This document shows, in pieces, positions 10,648-21,012 of a stretch of DNA of 64,000 nt. Under the pieces are notes generated by a model. That model did not search any database. It was given only the letters and a program-made list of their open reading frames with translations, and was not told where the DNA came from. Numbering within the stretch: position 1 is the stretch's first letter; each line of letters opens with the position of its first letter. Origin of the DNA: Primula veris (taxonomy: Eukaryota; Streptophyta; Magnoliopsida; Ericales; Primulaceae). Position numbers and translations under genes: made by a program. Location of the stretch: assembly GCA_963682055.1 (NCBI GenBank), contig OY821740.1, positions 10,812,814 to 10,876,813 of the forward strand, in the 5' to 3' direction.

Positions 10648-12902
10648 AACTTCTTATCTCTAATACCGTCATACAGAAGTTCATATACATAATAAGTTAT
10701 ATGACTCTTCTTTAACAAGTTCTCTACAACAATCTTAGGTGCTGCCACCTCCTTTTTATCAGCCTCGAATATTGTGTTCACAATATCAGGGACAATACCC
10801 TTTTGCGCCATAAGGTGTACTAAACCAACTCCCTCGCGTACTTTATGTTTCACACATAGGCAATTTAATACTCGTCCAAAGGTAGACAAAGACGGAATTA
10901 ACCCCACCTTGATACAGCGGAGAAGAAAATCATACCCAGAATCAACATCATCTGTTTTACAAAAACCATCAACCATAACTCGATAAGTGTAAGTATCTGG
11001 GTGACAACCTTTTTCAGTCATTTCATTAAATAACTTTTGTGCTTTGTCCATCCGTAGCTTCTCAGAAAATGCATTCACCATGATGTTATAGGTTGAAGTT
11101 GTATGAGAAAACTTATATTGTTTTTCAGCTTTTCTAAATAGGCGATAAGCTCCATCTAAATCCCCATTCTCACAAAATCCATTTATCAGCGTACTGAAGC
11201 TAATATCATCAAGAGGTAGACCCTTGTTTTGGATTCCCTCAAGCAAACCTAGAACTTCTGCTAATTTACGAGTTTTACAAAGAGACTCTATGAGTATATT
11301 ATAAGTGATAATGTTAGGGACACAACCTTTCTCCACCATAATATTAAAGGTTTCTCTTACATCGTCATATTTTGCAGTTTTACAGAGGCCGTCCAAGACA
11401 GAGTTATAAGTAATCACATCAGGAGAAACATCATGGTCCCACATGCTATTGATCATCTCAATCGCGTTATCCAACTTCATTTCTTTACAAAAACCATCAA
11501 TAATAGTATTAAACGTAAATATATCAGGAGGAAATCCTTTCACCTTAGCATCATTCATGACATTATATGCATCATTTACACAACCCAACTTGCATAACCC
11601 GTTAATAACCAAATTATAAGTCCAAATATCAGGATTACAACCATTTTCTGGCATTTCATTGATCAGCTGTAATGCTTCTAATATAAGTCCCTTTTTAGAC
11701 AACCCTTTAATCAGTGTATTGTAGATAATCCTATTAGGCTTTACTCCTTTCCTCAGTGCTTCTTTAAACATACTCATTGCCCTCTCTATATCGCCATCCT
11801 GGCAAATCCCATTTACTAAAGAGCAGTACGTAAATTCATCAGGGACAACCCCTTTAAAAACTGCATCGTTCACGATTTTATCCGCATTTTGTATCATACC
11901 CAATTTGCAGTATCCATCAATAATGGTATTGTATGTAAAAGCATCTGGCACTAAGCCCTCATTGACCATTTTCCGCAAATAGCTCTCAGCTTCAACAACC
12001 TTAAAGCTCTTGACCAAGCCATGTATAAGCGTGTTATGCGTGATTATATCGGGACTAAAACCTTCTCTCATCACACAATCCACCATACCAACAGCTTCTT
12101 TAATTAGTCCTTTTCTGCAAAGTCCTTGAACATAAATGTTCATAGTAAACAAATTCGGAGAAACTCCTCTTTTCAAAACCTTGTTTAAAAGCCTCTCGCT
12201 TTCTTGGACTTCTCCGATCTTACTAAGTGTGTGCATTAGCTTATTTAGTGTTGTAATATCAGGACAAAGTTCTAACCCAAGCATTTCATCAAACAAGTCA
12301 CGCGCCTCGAGTTGGAACTTCCCGTCATACAAACCACCGACCACCGTACAATACGCAACCGAATTGAGCTCACAACCCTGGGAATCCATACTCCTAAGCA
12401 GCCTCAAAGCGACAAGTGGCCTACTCGTTTTGCAAAACGACTTAATCCTAATCGTATACGTATATACATCGGGCAAAATACCCTTATCTTTCATCCTCAT
12501 ATACACCTTGTGGGCTTGCTTAAAGTACTCATTCTCAACCAAAATGTTCATCATCGCGTTATACGACCAAACATTCGGTTCACAATTATAAAAATCCATT
12601 CTTTCGAACACGTCGACCGCTTCTTGCACTTTCTTTTTCCTACCGTAACTTTTCATTGCTCCAATATAAACTCCTTCAACTAAATTATTATCTAAACTAA
12701 GTCTCATATCCGCTAGTACTTTCTCCATCGCCTCAAACTTACCATGAAACCCTAACTTTTCGATAATCGCTCTATACGTTAGCAAATTATGTTCATACCC
12801 TTTTTCATTCTTAACAGAGTTGAACAATTGTAGTGCCCTTAAAGGATCTTTTTGGTATTTCACCACTGAGGCTACATGTTTAGGAAGTAAAGGTGAACCC
12901 AT
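10581..12902 (-). CDS. P-class pentatricopeptide repeat (PPR) protein with a SINE-encoded C-terminus
   Basis: Intronless 773-aa protein made almost wholly of 35-residue PPR motifs (repeats such as PDVYTYTIRIKSFCK, PDAFTYNTIIDGYCK, PNIITYNILIESLCK), about 18 units, with no E, DYW or SMR domain visible. It resembles the Arabidopsis At1g74580-type protein. PPR proteins bind RNA, usually in organelles; an organelle signal is not obvious in the N-terminus (MGSPLLPKHVASVVKY). The start ATG is at 12900-12902. From about residue 753 the reading frame enters the antisense strand of the SINE at 10466-10647, giving the tail KGKPGGKAPAMRKVRAG and the TAA at 10581-10583. Beyond the SINE, the same frame read from the left target-site copy continues LLKKKTPEHLLPQ to a TAG at 10408-10410, the likely ancestral end. 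Confidence 0.93.
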   Translation of the reverse strand: MGSPLLPKHVASVVKYQKDPLRALQLFNSVKNEKGYEHNLLTYRAIIEKLGFHGKFEAMEKVLADMRLSLDNNLVEGVYIGAMKSYGRKKKVQEAVDVFERMDFYNCEPNVWSYNAMMNILVENEYFKQAHKVYMRMKDKGILPDVYTYTIRIKSFCKTSRPLVALRLLRSMDSQGCELNSVAYCTVVGGLYDGKFQLEARDLFDEMLGLELCPDITTLNKLMHTLSKIGEVQESERLLNKVLKRGVSPNLFTMNIYVQGLCRKGLIKEAVGMVDCVMREGFSPDIITHNTLIHGLVKSFKVVEAESYLRKMVNEGLVPDAFTYNTIIDGYCKLGMIQNADKIVNDAVFKGVVPDEFTYCSLVNGICQDGDIERAMSMFKEALRKGVKPNRIIYNTLIKGLSKKGLILEALQLINEMPENGCNPDIWTYNLVINGLCKLGCVNDAYNVMNDAKVKGFPPDIFTFNTIIDGFCKEMKLDNAIEMINSMWDHDVSPDVITYNSVLDGLCKTAKYDDVRETFNIMVEKGCVPNIITYNILIESLCKTRKLAEVLGLLEGIQNKGLPLDDISFSTLINGFCENGDLDGAYRLFRKAEKQYKFSHTTSTYNIMVNAFSEKLRMDKAQKLFNEMTEKGCHPDTYTYRVMVDGFCKTDDVDSGYDFLLRCIKVGLIPSLSTFGRVLNCLCVKHKVREGVGLVHLMAQKGIVPDIVNTIFEADKKEVAAPKIVVENLLKKSHITYYVYELLYDGIRDKKLKGKPGGKAPAMRKVRAGVGPL

Positions 12903-14478
12903 TATTAAGCTACTTATAATCAGCTTATTTGCAATTTTTGGGTACCTAACATTTTAGTTGATCACCTTAAAGATTTGAGCTTTTTTGGGTTTCCTAAGCA
13001 ACAAATAAGTCATCTTAATTGCTCAAAAGTTGAAGCCAAACAATGTCTAAATCCATGTTTAAACTGGAAGAAAAAACAAAATACATAAATGTAAATTGAG
13101 TTGAATAGAGAGATAATTCAAAAACCAAACCTTTTTATTGTTTTATCATTTATGTCTTTAAATGTGAGAAAAGGCACATCTTATACTTGGCGAATATTTT
13201 TAGTCTAAGTTTTTAACTTTTACTGTAACCCATAAAAATATATATATTTCGATTTATTTAACCCCTACTACAAAAATCGGTGACTTACAATGATGGTCAA
13301 TGTAGTTTTGAGAATATTTCTACTTGGTACTTATAATTTATAAGGTAGAGTTTTCATTTTTGCACCAAATTACCATTAGTAAACCAACATAGAGCTATAA
13401 ATATGAAATTAGTGTTGTCTATTAGCTATTTATAAATATAAGATATGAAAAAGTGTTTCGTGAAATTACTTGAGCAGTTGATTGTGTTGTAAAATTAACC
13501 AAATGTACTTTTAGAAGGATTTTATATCAGATGATGCTCTTACAAAAAGATAAAAAAAACATACCATGTTTTTTTATGACACTAAACATTCACATTTGCT
13601 TTTTTTTTTTTAGCATTTTTAGAATTTTTGACGAGTTAAAAGCTTGTCCGACTAGCATTGAAGGAACTTTAGACTTGGTGACATGATAGATTACTTAAAA
13701 ACCGTTTTAGCATGAAATTTGAGGAATTTCATAAAAATTCGTATTTTGTTGTCGGAACAAAACTGATTCCTTGAATTTTCTATCTCCGGTATAAAATATA
13801 TATACTATTACATGATTAACAACAAATAAGAGGGAGAAAATGAATACAACGACAACATGGAAAAACTGATGTAATACTTAAATATAGAGTTGTTACATAA
13901 AATAAAATAAAAAATGTTGTCGAGGTTTTCAGTGTCACTTTATCATCATAAAGTGAACTTAGTGAAGACCAATATCGTGAAATTAAAATTAAGTGCATGT
14001 TTGGCAACAATTTTTTTAATTTGACTTTTTGATTTAGAAAATCCATAAGTTTGGTATGTCATTTTTTTTAGCATTTTGATTTAACATAGAGTTGTTACAT
14101 TAAATAAAATAAAAATGATGTCCACACTTTATCATAGTGAACTCAATGAAGACCAATATGGTGAAATTAAGATTAAAAGTATGAAACAGAACTTCAACTA
14201 AAACTATGGAGGGCACTAATTTTATTTACACTTTTACTAAAGAATCAACTTTTCCTAAAATATCCAAACATTAGGACTTATGGATAAGTAGTTTAAGTAC
14301 ATATGGTAAGCCAGGTTGTTTCTATTTTTAGTATTCACTGAATTTTTGGTAAAAAAAACTTTATATGAAAATAGCATAGATATATATATATATATATATA
14401 TACTCTTGATTTCTGTGCTGTAAAGCTCAGAAAGTCTCTCTCTCTCTATATCTCTCTCTCTCTACATCTCTCTGAGCT
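12903..14478. promoter_or_regulatory. Shared upstream region between the divergent PPR and bHLH genes
   Basis: About 1.6 kb between two genes transcribed away from each other. It holds a tandem duplication: 13879-13990 and 14090-14185 share the phrases TAGAGTTGTTACAT, AAATAAAATAAAAA, CACTTTATCAT and GAAGACCAATAT.GTGAAATTAA. A (TA)n run at 14380-14403 and a CT-rich stretch at 14433-14472, probably the 5' leader of the bHLH mRNA, lie just before its ATG. No gene is seen here. Confidence 0.6.
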
Positions 14479-17400
14479 ATGTATGGTGTATCATCAGAAG
14501 CTCCATCTCAAGAAGACTCAGCTAGTTTTATGATGTTTTCTAAACCAGATAATAATACTAATACTAATAGTAGTAATTCACTAAACTACAGACAGTTCAT
14601 GAGCACAACAACAGATCTAAACCAATCTCAGCCTTCAATATCCACTAGCCTCGGGAGATACCGTTCGGCTCCAACTTCATTCCTAGACACGTTACTTGAT
14701 ACCGATGACAGCTTCAGGAAGCTTATGAGCTGCGGTCATTCTGGGACTTACGATACCGAATATGATCTGAATGATGTGAAGGAAGAGATGGTGGTGGAGA
14801 AAGTGCAAAGTCATGAGTTCTCTTTGTCCGGGTCATTTTCCGACTTATTGGCTGCTGAAAACGGTACATTCTTCTCTATTATATCATACTTTGTTCGGAA
14901 AAATGACTTCTTTCCGGGGGAGGAGACAGGAGGGGGCTGACAAAGGCTAGAGTAGTACCGTTTTTAGCCCACATATTTAAAAAAATTTGAAATCCAGCCC
15001 CAGAGAACCCAAAGTTGTATCCTAGCTTCGCCACTGCTTGGTGCGGCTTTTTTGTTCAAAAATCTGCTTTCAAAAAAACAATGAGAAAAAAGCTTGAAAG
15101 ATGCAGTGTTTGGCACTGTTAGTTTTCTACTTATAAGTTACTTCAGACTTATTATATTGAAAACTCGTTATTTTTTACTCATTTTGACTTATAAGCGACT
15201 TCTTGGTAATTTTTTAAAAGCTGACGTGAAATATGATACAACAGCTGTGAAGGAAGAGAATGAGTTCTCTCCGTCCCGGTCCTTTTCCGACTTGTTGGCA
15301 GTTGAAAATGGTATTATTATTTTCTATTGTCATTTATTTTGTTCAGAGAAATGACTTAAATTCGTAAACTGGAATTTTTGTTATTGCTATTGTTAGGTGC
15401 TAGACTTCTTGTTTGTATTCTGTTATTGTTAGGTGCTAGACTTTTGTTTTGTTATAGTTTTTGGTGCTTGCCTTTTTGTTATTGTTTTTACTTTTTGTTG
15501 AAAATGGTTTTTTTTTCTCTTTTCATTTGTTTTATTCTTAGAAATGACTGAAGATTGGAGTATATTTTTTGTTTTTGTGAAGTGCTACTCTCCTGAAATT
15601 GATTATTTCTGCTAAAGTAGCTGGTAATTGTTCATCTACCTATGACTTGAGGTACATATTTGGTATATTATGTCTATAGAATCTATAGTATTGTTTCTTT
15701 TTTGAAAATATTTTTTTGCCATAAAATAGTTTCAGTAAAAAAATAGTTTCAGAAAAGTTGTTAAGCAGAAATCTGTAGTGCTGGCGGCTCACTGGAAAGT
15801 CAGCCTTAGTCTTGAGACTTGTTTGGCTAGAGCTTTAAAGCTGGATAGCTTTGGGTAGTTCAGCTTTATACTAGAAAGAACAGAAAACTTACGCGTTTTC
15901 AAAATAACTTATTTTTTCAATACGAAGTAACAATCAAGCAAAAGTATGTTCTAAGGTCCACGTTCAAATTGCTATTTTGTTGGTTTGGAATTATTAAAAA
16001 ATCAAGATTTGTTATAAGTGATAGTTTCTTTTTTGGATGGTTTGTTATTAGTGATTGTACAACCAACTAAGTATATTATGAGTCTAGGTTAGGCTCGGTG
16101 GATATTTTGGTGAAGCTCATCGTCTAAAAAGTTCTTTAATATTTCAAGCAAACAAAAAAGTTTCTCAGTATCTGGTGTATACTCACGAAATACACCATAT
16201 ATAATTTGTCTTTGTGGTATTTTTTTGTTTCTTCTTTTGAAAGGTTTTTGGCTAAAGTTTAAATTTAGAGCTTGGATTTTTTCATTAGTCTGAATGATTT
16301 CTTTATTTATTAAGTGGTCGTTCCTACTACTATTTGATTTGAATGCTTTTGTTCACCCATGATGCGAGGATGTATTCATGGTCAACTTTTCGTTTGGGGC
16401 GTAATTTTCCGCTTTTAACTTTACTGGGATATAAAGACCCTGTCAATATTACTCCGTAGGGAAAGGGGTGCTTAAAAGCATAGTTGACTTTAGCTTTATG
16501 AATAGATATACACAAATTGACTAAGAAAAACTATGATGCTTAAGGGAAAGATTATAAGGGAACTAGTCTGACTGAAAATTGATATTTAACTACTATAGTG
16601 CTATTTCAGTAAATTGTTTAATTTTCTCATATTGTTAAATATTTGATTAATCATTACAATTAACTAAAACTAATTAGTGTATTGATCGGACTTGATAACA
16701 TTATTCTTAATAACGCGGCAAAGGAAGTGCCTCGTAGCTTTTTCTTGATGCCTTTTTCTCCTGTCTTTCCATTCTGAGTTCTTGATTGTGGCTTACAGCT
16801 GATGGAATATACTTTGCAAAAGCAACTTAAAAAAAAAGTATCTTGTTGTGAGCAAAAAAGAGAAAGATTCCCGATCCTGTTATTAGAAAGAATAGCTTTC
16901 TATAGTATATCAAATTTCAATTGACGCAACTAAGTTGTACTCATTAACTTGCCTTCCAAAAACTACTTACTAGATTTGACATAGTGTCATCGAGGAAGAT
17001 TAAATAAACAAAAGTGTATCAGTGTATGTATTAAGATTTTAGTTATGCAAAAAAATAAGGAAGATGTCGAGAACTTATCTCCAAGCCACAGTCAAACAGT
17101 AAATAAGCTTGTTATGATTATTTCAAATTTTCAATCCCTGGAATTTGTGTTCTCTTTACTTTTGTCTTCAACATATTTGCTCAAGACGCAATGCAATGTA
17201 CGACAGGATTTGCTAAAAGGTTGACTGATCAAATACACTTCTCGTCTGGAAAATCTTCATCTTCAAAATACATCCCACAATTTGCAGAAAATCAAAACGA
17301 CCATTTGGAAAATTGTAACAGCAGCAAAGGTTTTTATGTACCAAGCTTTGAGAACAATTCTTGGAATGAGTCGGGTATTAGTAGCATAAAAAGGAGCAGA

Positions 17401-19079
17401 GAAGACGAAGATAAACTATCTGAGTTCAGTTCTATGGATAATCAGGTATCACTTGCAGATCATGTCTTCCTCCATGAGAACCATGGCTATACTTGATAGA
17501 TCCAACCCAAATTACATCGATTGCTTAGGTGACAGGGTTTCAACATTATTTCCTAAACATCAAAATTTAAAGCAATCTGTTGACTGAAGCTTTAGAGAAA
17601 AAAATGTGTGCAGATCTGTGTAAATAAAATACACTTTTCAGTGTAGTTATATATGCCTCATGTTCCAGTTTCCAGATATTACTTTTCTTCTAAAATTCAA
17701 TGTATGCATACTGTACAGTGTTGTACACATTGCTATTTGCTAATGTGGCAGTGTTTTAAAATATGAGAGAAATGTGTTTTAAGGAAACTCTTTAAAGAAA
17801 TTGTGTACAATATAGCTTAAAAAAATTTGTTGCTATACGTGTCCTTGTGCTTCTGTTTATTAATAGTATAAGTTCGTTTTCAGAACAAAAACAATACAAG
17901 TTACCCTCGTCGTTTGAATCATCATCTGAGCTTGCCGAAAACATCTGGTGAGGTGGCTTCAATGGAGAAGTATTTACAGTTTCAGCAAGAGGCTGCTCCC
18001 TGTAAGATTAGAGCCAAGAGAGGTTTCGCGACACACCCACGGAGCATTGCTGAGAGGGTAGTTTTTTTCAGCTAGTCTCTCTCGGAGTTTAAAATCTAGA
18101 ACTGTCTCAAACTTAGATTTAATTTCGAGAGACTACTTATCTACGGTCTTTTGGCAGACTGGATTACTAATCTGTTCACATATTTGTTTTGTCTTTTGCG
18201 TTTGGATTGCAGATGAGGAGGACACGAATTAGTGATAGAATGAAAAAACTACAGGATCTTTTCCCTGATATGGACAAGGTGAACAAAGAAAATGTGATGT
18301 TTGTGAAAAGCTAGTGCTTTTTTTTTAAAGTTACAGAAATGGTTTTCTTCAAAAAAGCTAAAACACGAGGAAAGATGGTCTTTGTAATGTATTTTTTGTT
18401 GTTTTACATTCACATATGGGTTGAGAAGCATGTATTGAACTATTGATAGGTGTTCTTTTCTTATTCTGATTTGGCAGCAAACAAACACAGCAGATATGTT
18501 GGATCTGGCAGTTGAGTACATTAAGAACCTTCAAAGCCAAGTTCAGGTAAACCCGAGACGTAGCTGTAGATTCACTCTAACTTTATCAAAAAAGAATATA
18601 ACTTCCAGTTTAATGTCCTATTATTTTAGGTATGATTAATCCTTCTATGAATCCAAAATGGCAAAATCTGTTAAAAAATTGGGAACAGTATTATCTCAGG
18701 TTTCTGTGTAGGCCCATATTTTAGTTGGCTGCAATTTTTACGCAAGCAAGTTGCATTGTTTTAGGTTGGCAACAAATTGGATTGTCAGGGTTAAAACTTC
18801 TTGTTTCATCATTTTACTCAACAAAAATAATCTGAGAAAACAAGCAAATTTGGGTTTTAGGAGTTGCGACCACAATCCAAAATAGAAAAGGGATTAGTTA
18901 TGCATGTCTACACAACTTATCTAAAGAGTACTGGGGAAAACATAAAGAAATAAGGATTGACGTTATTTTTTAACCCCAGACAGAAAACTCTCAAATTACT
19001 TTTATCTCTTATCCTCCATTAATTTTTCTTTTTTTTGCAGACCCTCACAGGAAAAAAGGCAAAGTGCACATGTATCTGA
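14479..19079 (+). CDS. bHLH transcription factor, subgroup IX (bHLH122/128/129/130, FBH-like)
   Basis: Six exons give 330 aa: 14479-14863, 17186-17445, 17884-18057, 18213-18278, 18478-18546 and 19041-19079. All introns are GT-AG and phases agree. The basic region and first helix span about residues 266-295 (ATHPRSIAERMRRTRISDRM, then KKLQDLFPDMDK); helix two follows (QTNTADMLDLAVEYIKNLQ) and the protein ends KAKCTCI. The KIRAKRG preceding the bHLH, the QTNTADMLDLAV helix and the CxC tail are characteristic of this subgroup, whose members bind E-box DNA and include regulators of CONSTANS and of stomatal or ABA responses. The N-terminus has the RYRSAPTSFLDTLL motif and an acidic/Ser-rich stretch with SFSDLLAAENG. 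It is convergent with the lipid-transfer gene. The exact orthologue is uncertain. Confidence 0.92.
14914..15036. mobile_element. Truncated hAT-like element in bHLH intron 1
   Basis: The right end reads CCTAGCTTCGCCACTG, a typical terminal repeat of small plant hAT derivatives, and the body holds phrases (GGAGGGGGCTGACAAAGGCTAGAG, AGCCCACATAT) of that kind. No matching left end or 8-bp duplication could be found, so the left side appears lost. Confidence 0.4.
15221..15310 (+). other. Putative duplicated cassette exon inside bHLH intron 1
   Basis: This 90-bp stretch encodes VKEENEFSPSRSFSDLLAVENG, clearly related to the end of exon 1 (VKEEMVV...HEFSLSGSFSDLLAAENG). It is preceded by an AG (15219-15220) and followed by GT (15311-15312), starts and ends in the same phase as the exon 1/exon 2 junction, and has no stop, so it could be included to add 30 residues. 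The similarity continues into flanking intron DNA (TTTTGTTCAGAGAAATGAC against CTTTGTTCGGAAAAATGAC), showing a tandem genomic duplication. Whether it is ever spliced in is unknown; the polypyrimidine tract is weak. Confidence 0.4.
15374..15550. repeat. Further degenerate tandem copies in bHLH intron 1
   Basis: Two copies of TTATTGTTAGGTGCTAGACTT-like sequence (about 15385-15407 and 15423-15443) are followed at 15491-15547 by a third, shorter copy of the exon-1-end region (GTTGAAAATGGTTTTTTT...TTAGAAATGAC). This copy is no longer coding. Confidence 0.6.
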
Positions 19080-20197
19080 TAACAAAAAAAACAAATTTTG
19101 GGAACCAACTCCATGGCTTACTACAGCTCAGAGATGTCACAAACTATTGAATGGAAAAGGTAGCAAAAAGCCACTTTTGCTATATCCAGAGCATTAAGAA
19201 TGGGGTTGTGGGGTTGAATATACAAAGCTGCTGTTGTTCTAAGATAAATTAGATCCCCTTAACCATGCATCAGCACTATATATAGCAATAACTAGATTGC
19301 CCACTTTTAGACATGTACCTTTCAAATAAAGTTATGTCCTCCTGTAGTTCAAGCTGGGAGATTCTGTTATCTATTTTTTCATAGAACAAAATTTATACTA
19401 GTACGGACTATAAGATAGCATGAAAGTACCATGGTTTTATGCCATCTTATCAAATACGAGATCTGCCCACAAAGAGTAAAACTGGAATTCGAGAATAAAG
19501 TTATCGATGTTGTTTCTATTAGGTAGGCGTTTTTTTAGTAATTTTCTGGGGTGCAATATGTATGTAAAACATTGAGAATAGTATTTCAAGCAAGAGGCGG
19601 ATACACGGAAACGGGGAGAACGACAACATAAAAAAAAAATTAAGAAAAAACCAAATCTACTTATTATTAGAAGACATGAGTAACATAACATAAAATGCCT
19701 AGTAGCTCAAAGCTAACTATTTATTCCTTAAATCACTCCCCAAGTTGTAGTTTCATAATTTCACTTCCTCATACCACCTGTGTCATATAAAACCAAAGAG
19801 CAACATTAGTTTCTGTACATGAAAACATACATAATAAAGAAAATAAACTAAAAAAGATTGAAAAATAAATACGAAAATCATACTTGATCATGTCGATTAT
19901 TGTTACAAAACGCAAAAACTGTGTTTGGAAAACTGATGCTTGTGTCATAAGGAGCAAGCATCGATAAGTAAAACATAAGCTTTAGATAACAAATATAAAT
20001 ACTGATAAATCATAAAATTTATACTCAACTCATTTCATTTCAAGAAAAGAAGGTAATGTTTTGGCATAGTTCACATGATTAAGTCATTAAAAACTTTAAT
20101 GAAACAAATTTAACCAAATCATCAATTTAGAAATTTGAACTTCAAATGGAAGTTAAAAATAAATAAAAATGAGTATAATGTAAGCTTTTATCGGCAA
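19080..20197. other. Non-coding spacer between convergent bHLH and lipid-transfer genes
   Basis: Contains the two 3' untranslated regions. The probable polyadenylation region of the bHLH gene lies near AATAAAG at 19326. No other gene is seen. Confidence 0.5.
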
Positions 20198-20521
20198 TTA
20201 TATATACATACATGGTTGGAAGTTGGAGGTGCACTTGTCAGGAAGCTGCATTGCCATGTTGCGATCGACGCCAGAGATTGGAGGGCCATTAACAAGCACG
20301 CATAGGCAAGGTTGGCCTAGGCTTCTTATAGCCGTGCAACAAGCATCACTTGGTGAGATTGGGCTAAACGGAGCTACCGCAGCCCTACAAGGTATCAGCT
20401 GAACCAATGCCGAGAAAAAAGTGCTCCCACATATCTGGCCATTGGCTTGCTCGACTAGGCCACGTGTCATGATCAACATAACCAGAGTTACCATCACTGT
20501 TTTGTGGCTAAGGAAATTCAT
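20198..20521 (-). CDS. Secreted lipid-transfer-like protein (8-Cys AAI domain)
   Basis: The 107-aa product has a hydrophobic N-terminal signal peptide (about residues 1-28, cleavage probably near QANG-QICG) and then eight cysteines in the plant 8CM order C-X13-C-X15-CC-X9-CXC-X22-C-X6-C. That is the four-disulphide fold of non-specific lipid-transfer proteins and related inhibitors, which act in the apoplast or cell wall. A PxxxxSPSDACC-like stretch and QPCLCVL are typical. The frame ends only three residues after the last Cys. A GTATGT donor-like site overlaps that end, so a short terminal exon after an intron, common in this family, is possible but was not located. A TATA box lies 81 bases upstream of the ATG. 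Confidence 0.88.
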   Translation of the reverse strand: MNFLSHKTVMVTLVMLIMTRGLVEQANGQICGSTFFSALVQLIPCRAAVAPFSPISPSDACCTAIRSLGQPCLCVLVNGPPISGVDRNMAMQLPDKCTSNFQPCMYI

Positions 20522-20601
20522 ATTTTGCTAAATGAGTGAATTTTAGTAATTTGATGAGAAGAGTTACTGATGAGTGATGAATGGAAGTGTAAATCGTTAT
20601 G

Positions 20602-20611
20602 GTATATATAG
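20602..20611 (-). promoter_or_regulatory. TATA box of the lipid-transfer gene
   Basis: CTATATATAC read on the minus strand, 81-90 bases upstream of the ATG. This spacing suits a short 5' leader. Confidence 0.6.
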
Positions 20612-21012
20612 ATGGATGAATAGAAGAGGAGCATGCTCATATGTGTGTATGTTCTAACTTTGAGTTGTAGTTTGATCATTCTATCTTTAAGGCTAAATTG
20701 TAGTTTGATCAGTCACACAAAAGTACGTAGTTGAAGGCACGTAACTTGAGAAAATAAGAACCGGTCAATTGTGACGATCCTTGGTCATACATAAATAAAC
20801 ATGTCACCAATATTAATTGAGAAATAAAAACAAATTCTTACATACAGAAACAAATTCAGAAACTGTGGTATTATAAGTTAAAATCGACCACTCATTTGAA
20901 TATTCGAAAGATTCAAAATTCGTGAGTAATCGTTAAGAATACTGCTTTACATTCATCACTGAAATCTTGAAATAACATTCTGTAACACATCCCTTTCGCA
21001 GATGAAGAATAA

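Noticed and set aside
10774..12683. Plus-strand frames of 70-151 codons across the PPR gene
   Set aside because: They are antisense shadows of the long repeat-containing PPR frame and have no family similarity.
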